NCBI GenBank assembly: GCA_001466705.2 | Contig: LATX02000207.1 | Coordinates: forward strand, 186,001-250,000 | Reading direction: 5' to 3' | Length of the DNA: 64,000 nucleotides | Source of the DNA: Moniliophthora roreri | Lineage: Eukaryota; Basidiomycota; Agaricomycetes; Agaricales; Marasmiaceae | Shown here: piece after piece, positions 24,560 through 36,735 of the stretch | Layout: each line of letters begins with the position of its first letter | Position numbering within the stretch: position 1 is the stretch's first letter | Notes under the pieces: generated by a model | Database searches by the model: none | What the model was told of the DNA's origin: nothing | What the model saw: only the letters and a program-made list of their open reading frames with translations | Program-made: the position numbers and the translations under genes

Positions 24560-27090
24560 CACTGCCTTTGAACAATGTCTCACCACCATTGCTCTCTGCA
24601 AAATTCTTCAAAAAGTCCTACCTGACAGCTCTCTGGACGACTTTGCTTCTCCAGGCTACTTTTCCGCCAACCTGTCCAACTCCATCTGTGTTGAACTCCC
24701 ATTGACCCGCAGAACTGGATGTCACCAATGATGGACAAATAAGTGGTATTAACCCTACAACGGTGATTGATCCTGAGACTGGTAGAATAATCGGTACTTT
24801 GATTGCCTTCCTCATTGTGTACCTTCCTGCTGATTCCCAGGTAGCTAGTGGAAACTACGCCGCATCCTTTGGTCCAGACCGATACATTGCCTAAGTATGT
24901 GTTGATTTCAGAGGCTCAGTTCGATGGACCAGGTGAATATGGACCATATAAGATCAACTATCCTGACCTTTGGGGAACAGATATACATCAACATTACTGC
25001 AGCGTGTTCGCCTTTTCACTCTCAAGCTCAATCTAAATTTCAACTTGTTAAAGGTTGGGGCTCAGAACATGGTGGCCTAGTCGGCTTCCCATCAAATCCA
25101 TCGAAACCTTCTTCAATCTTGGCAAGGGTTGGCATCTCGCTTATTTCGACGGAACAGGCATGCTGGAACACCAAGGAAGAGATACCAGACTGGAATTTCG
25201 AGAGGGTTGTCAAGGAATCAGAAGACACATGGAGAGACATCTTGGGAAGAGTCAAAGTAGGTCAGGAAGTTGTTGACAGGAACACGACAGAGCTGTTATA
25301 TTCATCAGTAAGAATTTCTTGTAGATTTAGTTGGCCCGAAGGCTGAGGTCTATGTAGCTGTACAGAACATACCTGCTGATTGTGAGCACCGGCTTCTGTT
25401 GCAAGAATACGCAGGCTGACACAATACCAAGATACTGTATCATTTTGATCACTTCGTCAGGTGGTGTGACCTGTGATGATGCAAATGAAATTTTATCCTT
25501 GTCAGGTCAGCCATCCGACTGTGACATTTGGGAAATTTTCACAAGAAATTGCCATTTTAGGCAGTCTTTAGGGTGGTTTCTAATGCCCGAGCAGCCTGAA
25601 CAGCCGTCAACCAGCACAGTGACCTGTGACAGACTGTGACTTTTCAACACAAATGAGGACTTTGTGACCTGTGACTGACAAAGTGATCGAAATGATACAG
25701 TACTGGCAAAAACCCCAGCTGGAGCTCTTCAGAACCTTACTATGATGCTTTTTACCGCAATGTTCATAATACTTGCTCAAAAAACTACTTGCCTCCCCAG
25801 AATAACCACATATAGAACAGTAGGACTCCTACCAGACCCTCTTCCCTCTCATGACAATGCATGATCTGGAGAACTTTGCTCAGATTGTGCAAGGTGTGAT
25901 CGATATCCAGAGATATGAAGGCTGGTTACCGGAGTGCAGAGAGATGGGAACAAAACAGTGCATGTTTTCCCGTTTATTTCGACTTGAGTATTAGCTGATC
26001 AATGAAGGTTCATCCAAGGAGGAAGCTGTGAGTACTACAAGCCCAGGCAATGTTCGCTCTGACATGAAGGACTTGAACGTAGACAGAGACCCTATCCTAG
26101 CAGAATTCTTTGTCAAGTACGTCTCTTGAGACTCAGAACCCACAACTTATATTTATACATATGGTCACAGATTACAAGCTTACGTTGAAGATCCCAAAGT
26201 TTCCCTCTCGGTCCTCTACACCACTCTTATTGCTGACGCTGAGAGTACACCACTGAACTAGAATGTCCAGGGGAGGCAAGTGGATTTATGAATTGAGAAA
26301 GGTGGGCAGTTCTCCCTGTTAATAACTCCTTGATGTTGATAGAGTTGCACAGGTTACATCCCATCTGATACAACTTATCAAGGTGGAGTGAATACGAAAC
26401 AGGTGTCATGTTTGATGGAGGTAAGGCTTCAAACTTCTCCACATGCTACCTTATATATGTAGTTCCTTATTTTATTTATGCAGTATGCTTTCGATGACTT
26501 CACTATCTCTCAAGTAGCCAAGTTACTCAACAAGATTCTGATACCCAGAAGGTGTGCCTTCTCAACCATGCTCTCTTTGACATCCTCATACATCAAAATT
26601 AGTATGCCAAATGCACAGCCAACTTCCTCAACTCTTGGAACCCTGATGTCATAGCACCTGACATGCCCAACATTGTGGGATTCATGCAATCCAAGTTTGT
26701 GAATAGAATATGGAATTATACGGACCCAAGACATTGTAGTGTCAATGATCTGCTAAAAGCGACTACTCTTGTCACCATATTTCCCATCAATATCCTTCAT
26801 GAACCCAGTCTTTGGTACAACAACTGCAATCAAGTCGACAAACTTTGGGGAAGGCAATATCCATGTCAAGGTTTATTCCTTTTCTCTCTCTAGGTTGGGC
26901 ATCATGCTGACCAGGTGAATCAGGGTGTGAAAGTGGATGGGGAAATGTACAAGTTGAACTTTTACCTGGAATGTGATATATTTGAGCGAGGTGCTGTGGT
27001 AGAACTGGAGTTGACAGACGATGTGAATATTACATGTGGAGATGGTTCTAAGGCATTACCACTGTCGCCTTAGACTGGGGGATATGATTG
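24560..27090 (+). pseudogene. GH92 alpha-mannosidase pseudogene
   Basis: Remains of a glycoside hydrolase family 92 enzyme (exo-acting alpha-mannosidase, usually secreted in fungi). Recognisable blocks, in family order: SPGYFSANLSNSICVEL (about 24650-24705); DGQISGINPTTVIDPETG; RVGISLISTEQACWNTKEE then IPDWNFERVVKESEDTWRDI (about 25125-25245); EPYYDAFY and SYQTLFPLMTMHDLENFAQI then QRYEGWLPECREMGTKQ (about 25720-25960); DPILAEFFVKY (about 26090-26117); YAFDDFTISQVAKLLNK (about 26484); NFLNSWNPDV and GFMQSKFVN (about 26620-26705); and the C-terminal FERGAVVELELTDDVNITCG with a TGGYD end (about 26970-27090). The blocks lie in different frames with TAG and TGA stops and a missing segment after about 26790. 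The N-terminus was not found. It is dead, but introns are still visible (for example, donor near 26420 to acceptor near 26483). Confidence 0.82.
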
Positions 27091-27285
27091 GGGCTTGCCT
27101 TCGTACATGCTCTTGGATCCAACTGGATCCCTCTACTTTAGCGAGACAATACGTGGAGAATCTAGAATAGAGCCTCAGATGTGGGTTTCAAGGCATTAAC
27201 TGACAACGTTCACAAGGATCAATTCAAAAGTGGTTTGTACATCACATAGAAATTATTGACAGAGGACAGGGTGCTTATATCCAAG

Positions 27286-29316
27286 CTAACAGTTTTTGAC
27301 AACAAAACAGCAAGAGGCATCTGATCCATCACTGGCAACAAGGAGAGATTCCTTGGCTTTGCTGGCATGGCTGGACAAGTAGGTTGTCTTGCCATCTTGG
27401 CCTTGGTAGCCAGAGATGGTCAATCTCACTAGGCCGTTCACAAGGGTATTGACTCCAAGAGCTAGTCCACTGGAGGGACCTTTGCACTGCACGTATTCGA
27501 TTCCGTACATGTTGACATAACTGCCATAGCCTGGGATGAGATTGTGGATTAACCACTCACCAACACCAACGAGGTTCACTTTATTGCCATTTTGCTTCAC
27601 TGTGAACTTGGCATTGTTGTCAACTGCTCCATGTGAGAAGACGAGCCCCTTGTCATTAGTGACGTGAAGGTAAGCGCCATGCTCGTCTCTGAGGGCAATT
27701 GTACCGCTGACTTGAGTGCTATAAAATCATGCGGTATCCCAATATCAATTAGCATTTTTCAACAGAAAAAAGTCTGACCATGTACACACTGTCGATGTAG
27801 AAACAGCATGTATCAACTGCACAGCGCTTGACAGTGAGCGAGCTGTTGTATGAAGCATTTCCTGGCTCACTTGAAAGGAAGTAGGTTGCTCTATTCTGGC
27901 CTTCATATCCTGAGATGGTGAGGAATACTGTTCTGTCGCCATTGTATCCAACTTCAAGAGCAAGGCCACCGCCCGGTCCCTCACACTTAACATCGTCAAC
28001 ATAGTACATGTTCATGTATTTTCTGTTGTTTCCTAGGAGATAACAAATTGTTATTACCCAAGCTTCTCTGAGAAACATGCTATAGAATATGTACCAATCA
28101 GAGCCAGCTTTGACCCATCATGTTTAACGGTGAACTTGGCATTATCATCAGCTACACTGCTAGTACAGGTGAGACCACCAGATTCAGTGACTTTCACATA
28201 GCAGCCTTCTTGGTTTCACAGTGTGATGACACCAGTCACGTTGATCTTGGTGCTAGAGCAGTTCTGGAACCATGTCAACCAAGCCTCAGGCTAACAGAGA
28301 GTATGTCTGTACTCACATTGGTTCAATCTGGAAACAACAGTGTTCGCTCTCTGTCTTTGCGACAGTGAGAGAGCCATAGTATGATTCATTGCCGGGAAGG
28401 TTCGATAGGAAGTAGGTCTTGCCATCTTGACCAGAGTATCCAGAAATGGTCAAATTGACTCTTCTGAGTGGACAATTGTAGAGGCCAACTGCCAATCCTC
28501 CACCTGGGCCTTCACACTTGACATCATTGACATAGTACATGTTTACATATTTACTGTTGCTCCCTGTATTGGAATGAGAAGTATGTTACTGATCAGACTA
28601 GAGTATACTCACCGATGAGGGTGTATTTACTGCCAGAAGCATGTGCTTCAAAAATTGCATTTTCTTCAACAAAAGTCTTGTCAAATGTCAGCCCATTAGT
28701 GCTAGTCACACTCATGAATTTGCCATTTATGTCTTTGAGTGCAACTGTTCCTGTAAGGGTAGCTTTGCCACTAGACATGATTGCTGTAAGGGTTTCCATA
28801 TCATAGAATGGTCAGAATGATTTGCTTACATGGGTTCAATGACAAAGAAAGTAGAGTGATCTTGCTCTTTCTTGACTGCCAGTGATCTGTGATATGATGC
28901 ATTACCAGGTTCGCAGGAAACGTAGTATGTCTTTCCATCTTGACCTTTGAATCCTGAGATGCTGAACTGAACGAAATAATCATCAAGGAAGGTGACTGAA
29001 ATGTTCAGGCCTCTTCCAGGACCCTCGCACTTGATGTTGTTGAGGTAGTACATGTTCATGTACTTCTCATTGTGGCCTTTTCAAATTTCATATGTCTTTA
29101 GTTCTAGGACTGCATGACTATAGATCGACAAGAGGACATACTGACTAGTGCAATTTTACCACTGGAGCAGGGAACAATGACGAAGATGGCATTGTCATCA
29201 AAGTCCATGCTGGTAAACTTGAGGCCATTGGTTCAGGTCACCTTCATATATTTGCCATCCACATTGTGAATGGCAATGGTGCTGCTAACGGTTGGGTTGA
29301 ACTTCTGAGAAGACAT
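27286..29316 (-). pseudogene. Four-module repeat protein (4 x 135 residues), two in-frame TGA
   Basis: Exons (minus strand): 29316-29142, 29076-28830, 28770-28613, 28563-28317, 28252-28095, 28032-27786, 27718-27561, 27530-27286. Lengths are 175, 247, 158, 247, 158, 247, 158 and 245 nt; the total of 1635 nt is exactly 545 codons. Each module uses two exons. The first half follows TGTVALKDINGKFMSVT ... NAIFEAHASGSKYTLIG; the second follows KYVNMYYVNDVKCEGPGGGL ... LTISGYSGQDGKTYFLS ... PGN-SY--SL. Introns between modules are phase 2 and those inside are phase 1. Two codons read TGA, at 29235-29233 (module 1) and 28218-28216 (module 3). I do not recognise the family. The short strands and the G-x-ALKD-x-GKY pattern suggest a beta-trefoil (fascin-like) fold, which is an inference. 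No signal peptide is evident; start MSSQKFNP. All splice sites are usable, so decay is recent, or the TGA codons are read through or edited. Confidence 0.7.
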
Positions 29317-29774
29317 TTGGGAGTTGAACTGAGATAGTATGAATGAGATACTTGGTTGTGTGATATGATAACCCACCTCTGAAGCTCTTTTATACCAATT
29401 GACTGGCTATTGCACTGTTTATGGCAAATTGACTGTCTGCAGCATGGCAGTGTAGACTGGCTTCTGACTCCACGACATAGTTGCAAATCGGTAGTAAATT
29501 ACTGCCTATGCAGAAAAAATAATCAGCTGGACCACATTGTGCAAGACCCAACACCAAGTCTCACTTGCGAGAATTCTGTCATGGTGAGCTCCATCAACCC
29601 CAAAACTAATGAACATTCCTTACCTTCCCAAACATAAGGCTGGAGCCCTTAATAATGACAATTGGCATGAATGTGCAAGTGGTTCAATTGTATAGAATGG
29701 CTTGACTAATTTAACAGTTGGAACAGCCTTGAATCAGCCTCTGGAATGTGTCACCCAGTAGAATCTTGGAGCAG
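29317..29774. other. Upstream region of the four-module gene
   Basis: Presumed promoter of the minus-strand gene. No other gene or repeat recognised. Confidence 0.4.
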
Positions 29775-32700
29775 TAATATGTTGAACCTAGAAAAGACCC
29801 ACTTTTATTCATTTTACACTATTTCTGAATTGGAAAACTTTAATATGACATGAGATAATGGGTAATAAGGACTAGAGTGAGCCCAGTCTGCTAGTCATTG
29901 CCTTAGAGAAGCTGTGGTACCTTAGAAAGTACGAAGAGCTATATGATACACTATACAGAGGTGTCTAAGCTGTACTTTCTGACCTATCTATGTATCAGAT
30001 CCAAAGCAGATCACTCCTGAAACCTGTAGGGAATCTAACTATGGCCCAATGAATGCATTGGCTAGTTAACCAAGCTCTCAAAGTGCTATCAATGGGATTT
30101 TAACTTCTACTTTACTTTTCTATGACATCTGCAAAGTGCAAGCTGCAGTCAAACAGTACAGAGGTACTTAGAGGAGACATCAAAACAGAAAGACAACTTA
30201 GAACAGGAACGATCATAGAATGATCCTCCTCCAAAGTCAATATATGGATCAGAGTCAAAGCAGGCAATCTCTTAATAAAGAATTCACCAGCAGCTAACCA
30301 ATATGTGATAAGCGAAATAGATATAAAGTCAGCTCAGAAAGATGGAAATCACTTCTGAAGGACATTCACTACCTACAGACAGATAGAACGAGCTATATGA
30401 AGAATATATAACATATAATAAGTCCTAAATAAGACTGAGCGTGCATTGTCGAAGGAGATAGGAACAGTAACAGCATGTTCCAACCTTGGAAACTTTGGCA
30501 TCTAGGCCTCTGCCAATGTGCAGCTACTAGAAAGGCAAATGCTGTAAAGAAACAGGACAGATACAGCCATCTGCTTGTAGATACCCGACTTAGAAAAGAG
30601 AAAATACAAATTATAGAGTCTAGAACACCTGGAGGCATAGATACCCGTGCAGATATGGTCGGATACCCTAGTGGCCAGACTCTGTGACATCCAAATAATC
30701 CCTCTTTTAGTATCTCAGTCACTCATTTGTCATTTCCTGAATTATCAGACATTATTTATAATTTTCTGTAGATATATTCCTTGGACCATATATAAGGACA
30801 GCTAGATATTTGTACATACTCAAGTAACTCTGCCCCCTCTGATTGTGAATACATGATGAGTTTGTTTGGTGTATAAATTTGTGTGCCATTCCAGTTTTGC
30901 TTCCTCACTACAGGCTCTGAAGATTGGTTCTGAGTGACTCCAGAGAGATAGAAATCACTTCTGAAGGACATCCACTACCTACAGACAGATACAATGAGAC
31001 ATATGAAGAATATCTAATGCACAAGAAATCCTAAATAAGACTAAGTGTGCATTGTCAAAGGAGATAGGGACAATAACAGCATCTTCTGACCTTGGAAACT
31101 TTGGCATCTAGGCCACTGCCAATGTGCAGATACTAGAAAAGGGAAATGCTGTCAAAAGACGGGACAGATACAGCCATCTGCTCATAGATACCTGACTTAG
31201 AAAAGAGAAAATACAAATTATAGAGTCTAGAACACCTGGAGGTGTAGATACTCATGTGGATATGGTCGGATACCCTCGTGGCCAGACTCTGTGACATCCA
31301 AATAATCTCTCTTTTAGTATCTCAGTCACTCATTTGTCATTTCCTAAATTATCAGACATTATTTATAATTTTCTGTAGATATATTCCTTGGACCATATAT
31401 AAGGACAGCTAGATATTTGTACATACTCAAGTAACTCTGCCCCCTCTGATTGTGAATACATGACAAGTTTGTTTGGTGTATAAATTTGTGTGCCATTCCA
31501 GTTTTGCTTCCTCACTACAGGCCCTGGAGATTGGTCCTGAGTGACTCCAGAGAGATAGAAATCTGATAATNCTTAGAGGAGCTGTGGTACCTTAGAAAGT
31601 ATGAAGAGCTATATGATACACTATACAGAGGTGTCTAAGCTGTACTTTCTGACCTATCTATGTATCAGATCCAAAGCAGATCACTCCTGAAACCTGTAGG
31701 GAATCTAACTATGGCCCAATGAATGCATTGACTAGTTAACCAAGCTCTCAAAGTGCTATCAATGGGATTTTAACTTCTACTTTACTTTTCTATGACATCT
31801 GCAAAGTGCAAGCTGCAGTCAAACAGTACAGAGGTACTTAGAGGAGACATCAAAACAGAAAAACAGCTTAGAACAGGAACAATCATAGAATGATCCTCCT
31901 CTGAAGTCAATATACGGATCAGAGTCAAAGCAAGCGATCTCTTAATAAAGAATTCACTGGTGGCTAAACAATATGCAATAAGCAAACTAGGTACAAAGAC
32001 TGCTCAGAAAGACAGAAATCACTTCCGAGGGACCTTTACTACCTATAGACAGATACTACAAGACATATGAAGAATATCTAACATGCAAGAAATCTGAAAT
32101 AAGACTGAGTGTGCATTGTCAAAGGAGATAGGGACAATAACAGTGTGTTCCGACCTTGGAAACTTTGGCATCTAGGCCTCTGCCGATGTGCAGGTACTAG
32201 AAAAGGGGAAATGCTGTCAAAAGATGGGACGGATACAGCCATCCGCTCATAGATACCTGACTTAGAAAAGAGAAAATACAAATTATAGAGTCTAGAATGC
32301 CTGGAGACGTAGATACCCATGTGGATATGGTCGGATACCCTAGTGGCCAGACTCTGTGACATCCAAATAATCCCTCTTTTAGTATCTCAGTCACTCATTT
32401 GTCATTTCCTGAATTATCAGACATTATTTATAATTTTCTGTAGATATATTCCTTGGACCATATATAAGGACAGCTAGATATTTGTACATACTCAAGTAAC
32501 TCTGCCCCCTCTGATTGTGAATACATGATGAGTTTGTTTGGTGTATAAATTTGTGTGCCATTCCAGTTTTGCTTCCTCACTTCAGGCTCTGAAGATTGGT
32601 CCTGAGTGACTCCAGAGAGATAGAAATCTGATAACGAACTTGCATCGTAAGAGACAAGAGTAACATCTTGAGTGCATTATAGCACTTTTCTAAGAGAAAC

Positions 32701-34550
32701 TTTACACCAAGAAGAAGCCTTGGGCACTTGGAGTGTGGCCTGTGTGTGTATCAGGTTGTGACACACTTAGAGTCTTAGCAAGGGGTGTGCCTGCACTGAA
32801 CTCTTTGTAGAAATTGGTCTAGGACCTTTTCCAGTACACTGTGTGCTGTAGTTATCTTGAANCACTTTAATATGACATGAGATAATGGGTAATAAGGACT
32901 AGAGTGAGCCCAGTCTGCTAGTCATTGCCTTAGAGAAGCTGTGGTACCTTAGAAAGTACGAAGAGCTATATGATACACTATACAGAGGTGTCTAAGCTGT
33001 ACTTTCTGACCTATCTATGTATCAGATCCAAAGCAGATCACTCCTGAAACCTGTAGGGAATCTAACTATGGCCCAATGAATGCATTGGCTAGTTAACCAA
33101 GCTCTCAAAGTGCTATCAATGGGATTTTAACTTCTACTTTACTTTTCTATGACATCTGCAAAGTGCAAGCTGCAGTCAAACAGTACAGAGGTACTTAGAG
33201 GAGACATCAAAACAGAAAGACAACTTAGAACAGGAACGATCATAGAATGATCCTCCTCCAAAGTCAATATATGGATCAGAGTCAAAGCAGGCAATCTCTT
33301 AATAAAGAATTCACCAGCAGCTAACCAATATGTGATAAGCGAAATAGATATAAAGTCAGCTCAGAAAGATGGAAATCACTTCTGAAGGACATTCACTACC
33401 TACAGACAGATAGAACGAGCTATATGAAGAATATATAACATATAATAAGTCCTAAATAAGACTGAGCGTGCATTGTCGAAGGAGATAGGAACAGTAACAG
33501 CATGTTCCAACCTTGGAAACTTTGGCATCTAGGCCTCTGCCAATGTGCAGCTACTAGAAAGGCAAATGCTGTAAAGAAACAGGACAGATACAGCCATCTG
33601 CTTGTAGATACCCGACTTAGAAAAGAGAAAATACAAATTATAGAGTCTAGAACACCTGGAGGCATAGATACCCGTGCAGATATGGTCGGATACCCTAGTG
33701 GCCAGACTCTGTGACATCCAAATAATCCCTCTTTTAGTATCTCAGTCACTCATTTGTCATTTCCTGAATTATCAGACATTATTTATAATTTTCTGTAGAT
33801 ATATTCCTTGGACCATATATAAGGACAGCTAGATATTTGTACATACTCAAGTAACTCTGCCCCCTCTGATTGTGAATACATGATGAGTTTGTTTGGTGTA
33901 TAAATTTGTGTGCCATTCCAGTTTTGCTTCCTCACTACAGGCTCTGAAGATTGGTTCTGAGTGACTCCAGAGAGATGGAAATCTGATAATGAACTTGCGT
34001 CATAAGAGATAAGAGTAACATCTTGAGTGTGTTATAGCACTTTTCTAAGAGAAACTTTACACCAAGAAGGAGCCTTGGGCACTTGGAGTGTGGCCTGTGT
34101 GTGTATCAGGTTGTGACACACTTAGAGTCTTAGCAAAGGGTATGCCTGCGCTGAGCTCTTTGTAGAAATTGGTCTAGGACCTTTTCCAGTACACTGTGTG
34201 CTGTAGTTATCTTGAAGAAGTCTTGAACTCCATAGGTCAGACTATATTGGCTATCAAGTCTTTGTACAGGACTGTAGCTCTTGTGTTTGTGCTTTGTGCA
34301 CTGTGTTCTTTGTGTTTTGTGTGTGTTTGCCCAATAAAACCATTTTAAAACCATATATACTCCTCTGGAGGTGAACACTTTGAGGTAGAACACTTCTATA
34401 AGACAGTAACAACTTAGCTAAGAGTTTTGTTGGCATTCTAAGTGCAGTAACTCTGATCACGTTGATCCACACTTGCACAACAAACTGAGTTAGACTTTTG
34501 GAGGTTATCTTTTTGGGTAGTTTTCCACTAGTCTTATCTTAGACAAATTA
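29775..34550 (+). mobile_element. R-element cluster A (partial copies joined by N at 31571 and 32862)
   Basis: Three stretches of one ~1.75-kb repeat in the same orientation. Copy A starts TAATATGTTGAACCTAG at 29775; copy B is 31572-32861; copy C is 32863-34550, ending CTTAGACAAATTA. Within copy A a ~610-bp stretch is present twice (about 30345-30950 and 30950-31565), joined at the shared word GAAATCACTTCTGAAGG. Ends are TAAT...ATTA. Inside are a TATA-like TATATAAGG and, in copy C near 34330, a polyadenylation-like AATAAA in the same orientation; no long coding frame. The base following the 3' end is GTGG, but the 5' flank is GCAG, so the two ends do not share a target duplication. It could be long solo LTRs, or a non-autonomous terminal-inverted-repeat element. 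The N joins make the copy number unreliable. Confidence 0.7.
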
Positions 34551-36180
34551 GTGGCAAGTTGGCAGTCTCTAATGTTGTGATGCCTACCACATTGCATACA
34601 GAAGCTGGTAATTTGAAATTTCCAGGATTGCCAACTGTCTGATTGTGACCATCTTGGATTGCACCATTGAACAGATATTCCGGAGACATGGGTCACTGAT
34701 CAGTTTCTTCCAGCTCAGAAGGTAGCTTTAGCTTCTGGGTTCCAGTACCCTCGAACAACCAACACATCCACCAATACTCTTCAAGGTGGGTGTGTTCAGA
34801 AGCCAAAGCCTGTGAAACAGTGAATCATGTCAATAATCTGGTCAGAACGACCCTCTTACCTTCTATTAAAAATTAAACAACCTCCATATTGGGCCCAACT
34901 GCAAACAGCTCATAGAATTCTTGAGTGTAATTGAGCAGTATTGCTTTGAATTTTGCTTACCATGGTCCTGTCAAGCAGTAAACATTGTGGTCTCTTCAGC
35001 ATGAAACCAACTGCTATTCCTCACCTTGGACATGTTAGGAGTTGCGAGAAGACTGTCAAGAACTCAATCCCGGTGAATTGATGGCTCTGATATGCCTGGA
35101 AGAACTGTCTTCACCTGCAGCACATCAGAATCCCATTTCCTCAGGGTGCACTTATGAACTCAGACACAAATTCTCCAGATGCAGAATGAACAGAGATGAA
35201 GAGCTCTGGAGGGCACTTCGGTCATGACTCGTGGTCCTAGTGGCATCAAAAACCCTGGAATTGTCATGCAATGGTCATTTTCATAATTGGCAGTACTGTC
35301 CTAATTAATTGGTGACCAACAACAACTTTTTTCCCAGGTAAATGAAGCTCCACCAACACTGGGCTTTTCATCAAGTGTTAACATTCTCTAAGTAATTACA
35401 TGTGTTCTACACAACATACCAACAATTATATCCTAAACCGCCAAGCCACTGACTCTAGGTTGTCCAAAGAAAAAACAAGTAGAAAAGATGCCCTAGATCC
35501 ATTTTCCTGATTTTGTTTGTAGCCAAATAATGAGCTTCGATATGTAGAACTGTCAGAAGATCAGTGAAAGAGAGACATGGACAAGTGGGATACATGGCAA
35601 CACGTCGAATGAGTCTGCTGTGGTCAAGCCGTGGTGGTCGAAGAATAAGCCCCTTTAGCAACTGCCAAGGGCAACTTGTGGTGCCTTGCTCATAACAGCG
35701 GGCTCATTCCTCTTCGTCAGACTCACTCTCTGATGTGCATGTTGGGATGTATCACAAATCACAGTGAGCCCCTATCACTTCACATGAAAAATATACATTG
35801 ATCCCAGTCAGAGCCACTCAATTCATGTTACCCAAATGCAAAAAAAAAAAAAAGGTGCTTTTTTAATTACCGTAACACAGTTTACAGCCACTCAAGGTTC
35901 CAGTACTTTGACTAATATCTTGAATATCAGCTTTTTCACTTTTGTGCTCAAACCATGCACATTTCGTCCAAATGATGTCCTGCTGTGTTCTCACGTTCTT
36001 AAGGCTTAATGAGTCATGAGAAGATAGGAGGTAGGAGATAACAGCAATCTCGCCATTATGATGTCACTATTTCCTTCATGTGCACATGGTATTTTGTGTG
36101 TCTTGACTCTCCTCCATGTTTTCCATCCCTAACTGTATTGCCTAACCCCCATACCACCCAGTTAATCACAAGCACCTAAC
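34551..36180. other. No gene recognised
   Basis: CpG-poor, AT-leaning sequence without coding frames above about 68 codons. It contains a 13-A run at about 35840. Nothing in it could be assigned. Confidence 0.4.
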
Positions 36181-36440
36181 ACCTAACTGCTAACTACAAC
36201 CACAAGCCCCAAACTGACATAGCATGGGGTACAAGCTCTAACCGGTCGAGGGTAGGTTCCTTCACATTTTTTTTGCAAAGGAACTTACCCTCAACTGCAC
36301 CTCCTAATGCCTAACTCTGAACCCCGAACTGACTCAGTGTGAGGTACAAGCTCTAACCAGTCAAGAGTAAGTTCCTTTGCATTTTTTTGCAAACAAACTT
36401 ACCTTCAAACGCACCTCCTAACACTTAACTCCAAACTCCA
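36180..36440. repeat. 115-bp tandem repeat with internal hairpin (~2 units)
   Basis: The word ACAAGCTCTAACC starts at 36231 and again at 36346, giving a 115-bp period. Each unit contains an inverted pair, AGGGTAGGTTCCTT and AAGGAACTTACCCT, around a T-rich loop. The flanks are rich in CCTAAC/CTAACT words. Confidence 0.7.
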
Positions 36441-36454
36441 AACCCCTAATAACC

Positions 36455-36735
36455 GGCCTAGTGAAAAGTCCATCAAGCTGGATCGATGCAGAGTGAGTGA
36501 AAAAGACGGTACTTGAGGTCGAGGGTTCTTGCCTTTCATTTCACTAGTATCACGTTTTCCCTGGGTTGACTCGATCAGCCTCAATTTCAACACCATCTCC
36601 ATTGTCCAACCCAAAAACAAAAACTCTGGCTTGAAGCTTGAAGCACAACCATATGAGGTTTTTTTTTCTGATCTTATTTTTTTGTCTTTGGAACCGTCCA
36701 CGTCACAGGGAGTCTAAGTCGCCACAATGCTTTTC
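36455..36735 (+). repeat. Dispersed ~290-bp repeat, copy b
   Basis: Counterpart of 22965-23255. CpG sites of copy a read TG or CA here (for example GTCGAGCAGG becomes ATCAAGCTGG, and GCCGCAATG becomes GCCACAATG). Confidence 0.65.

Noticed and set aside
30393..30722. 109-codon minus-strand frame recurring in R copies (also at 33420-33749 and 42219-42548)
   Set aside because: It is identical only because the repeat copies are nearly identical. Other R copies truncate it, it has no motif, and it runs against the TATA/polyadenylation direction of the element.
29775..34550. R cluster A read as one full LTR retrotransposon with two LTRs
   Set aside because: There is no gag or pol between the copies, the outer flanks (GCAG, GTGG) do not match, and the joins carry N characters.
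36180..36440. CCTAAC-rich words as telomere-like repeat
   Set aside because: Words are irregular and part of a 115-bp unit; there is no perfect short tandem array of a telomeric type.
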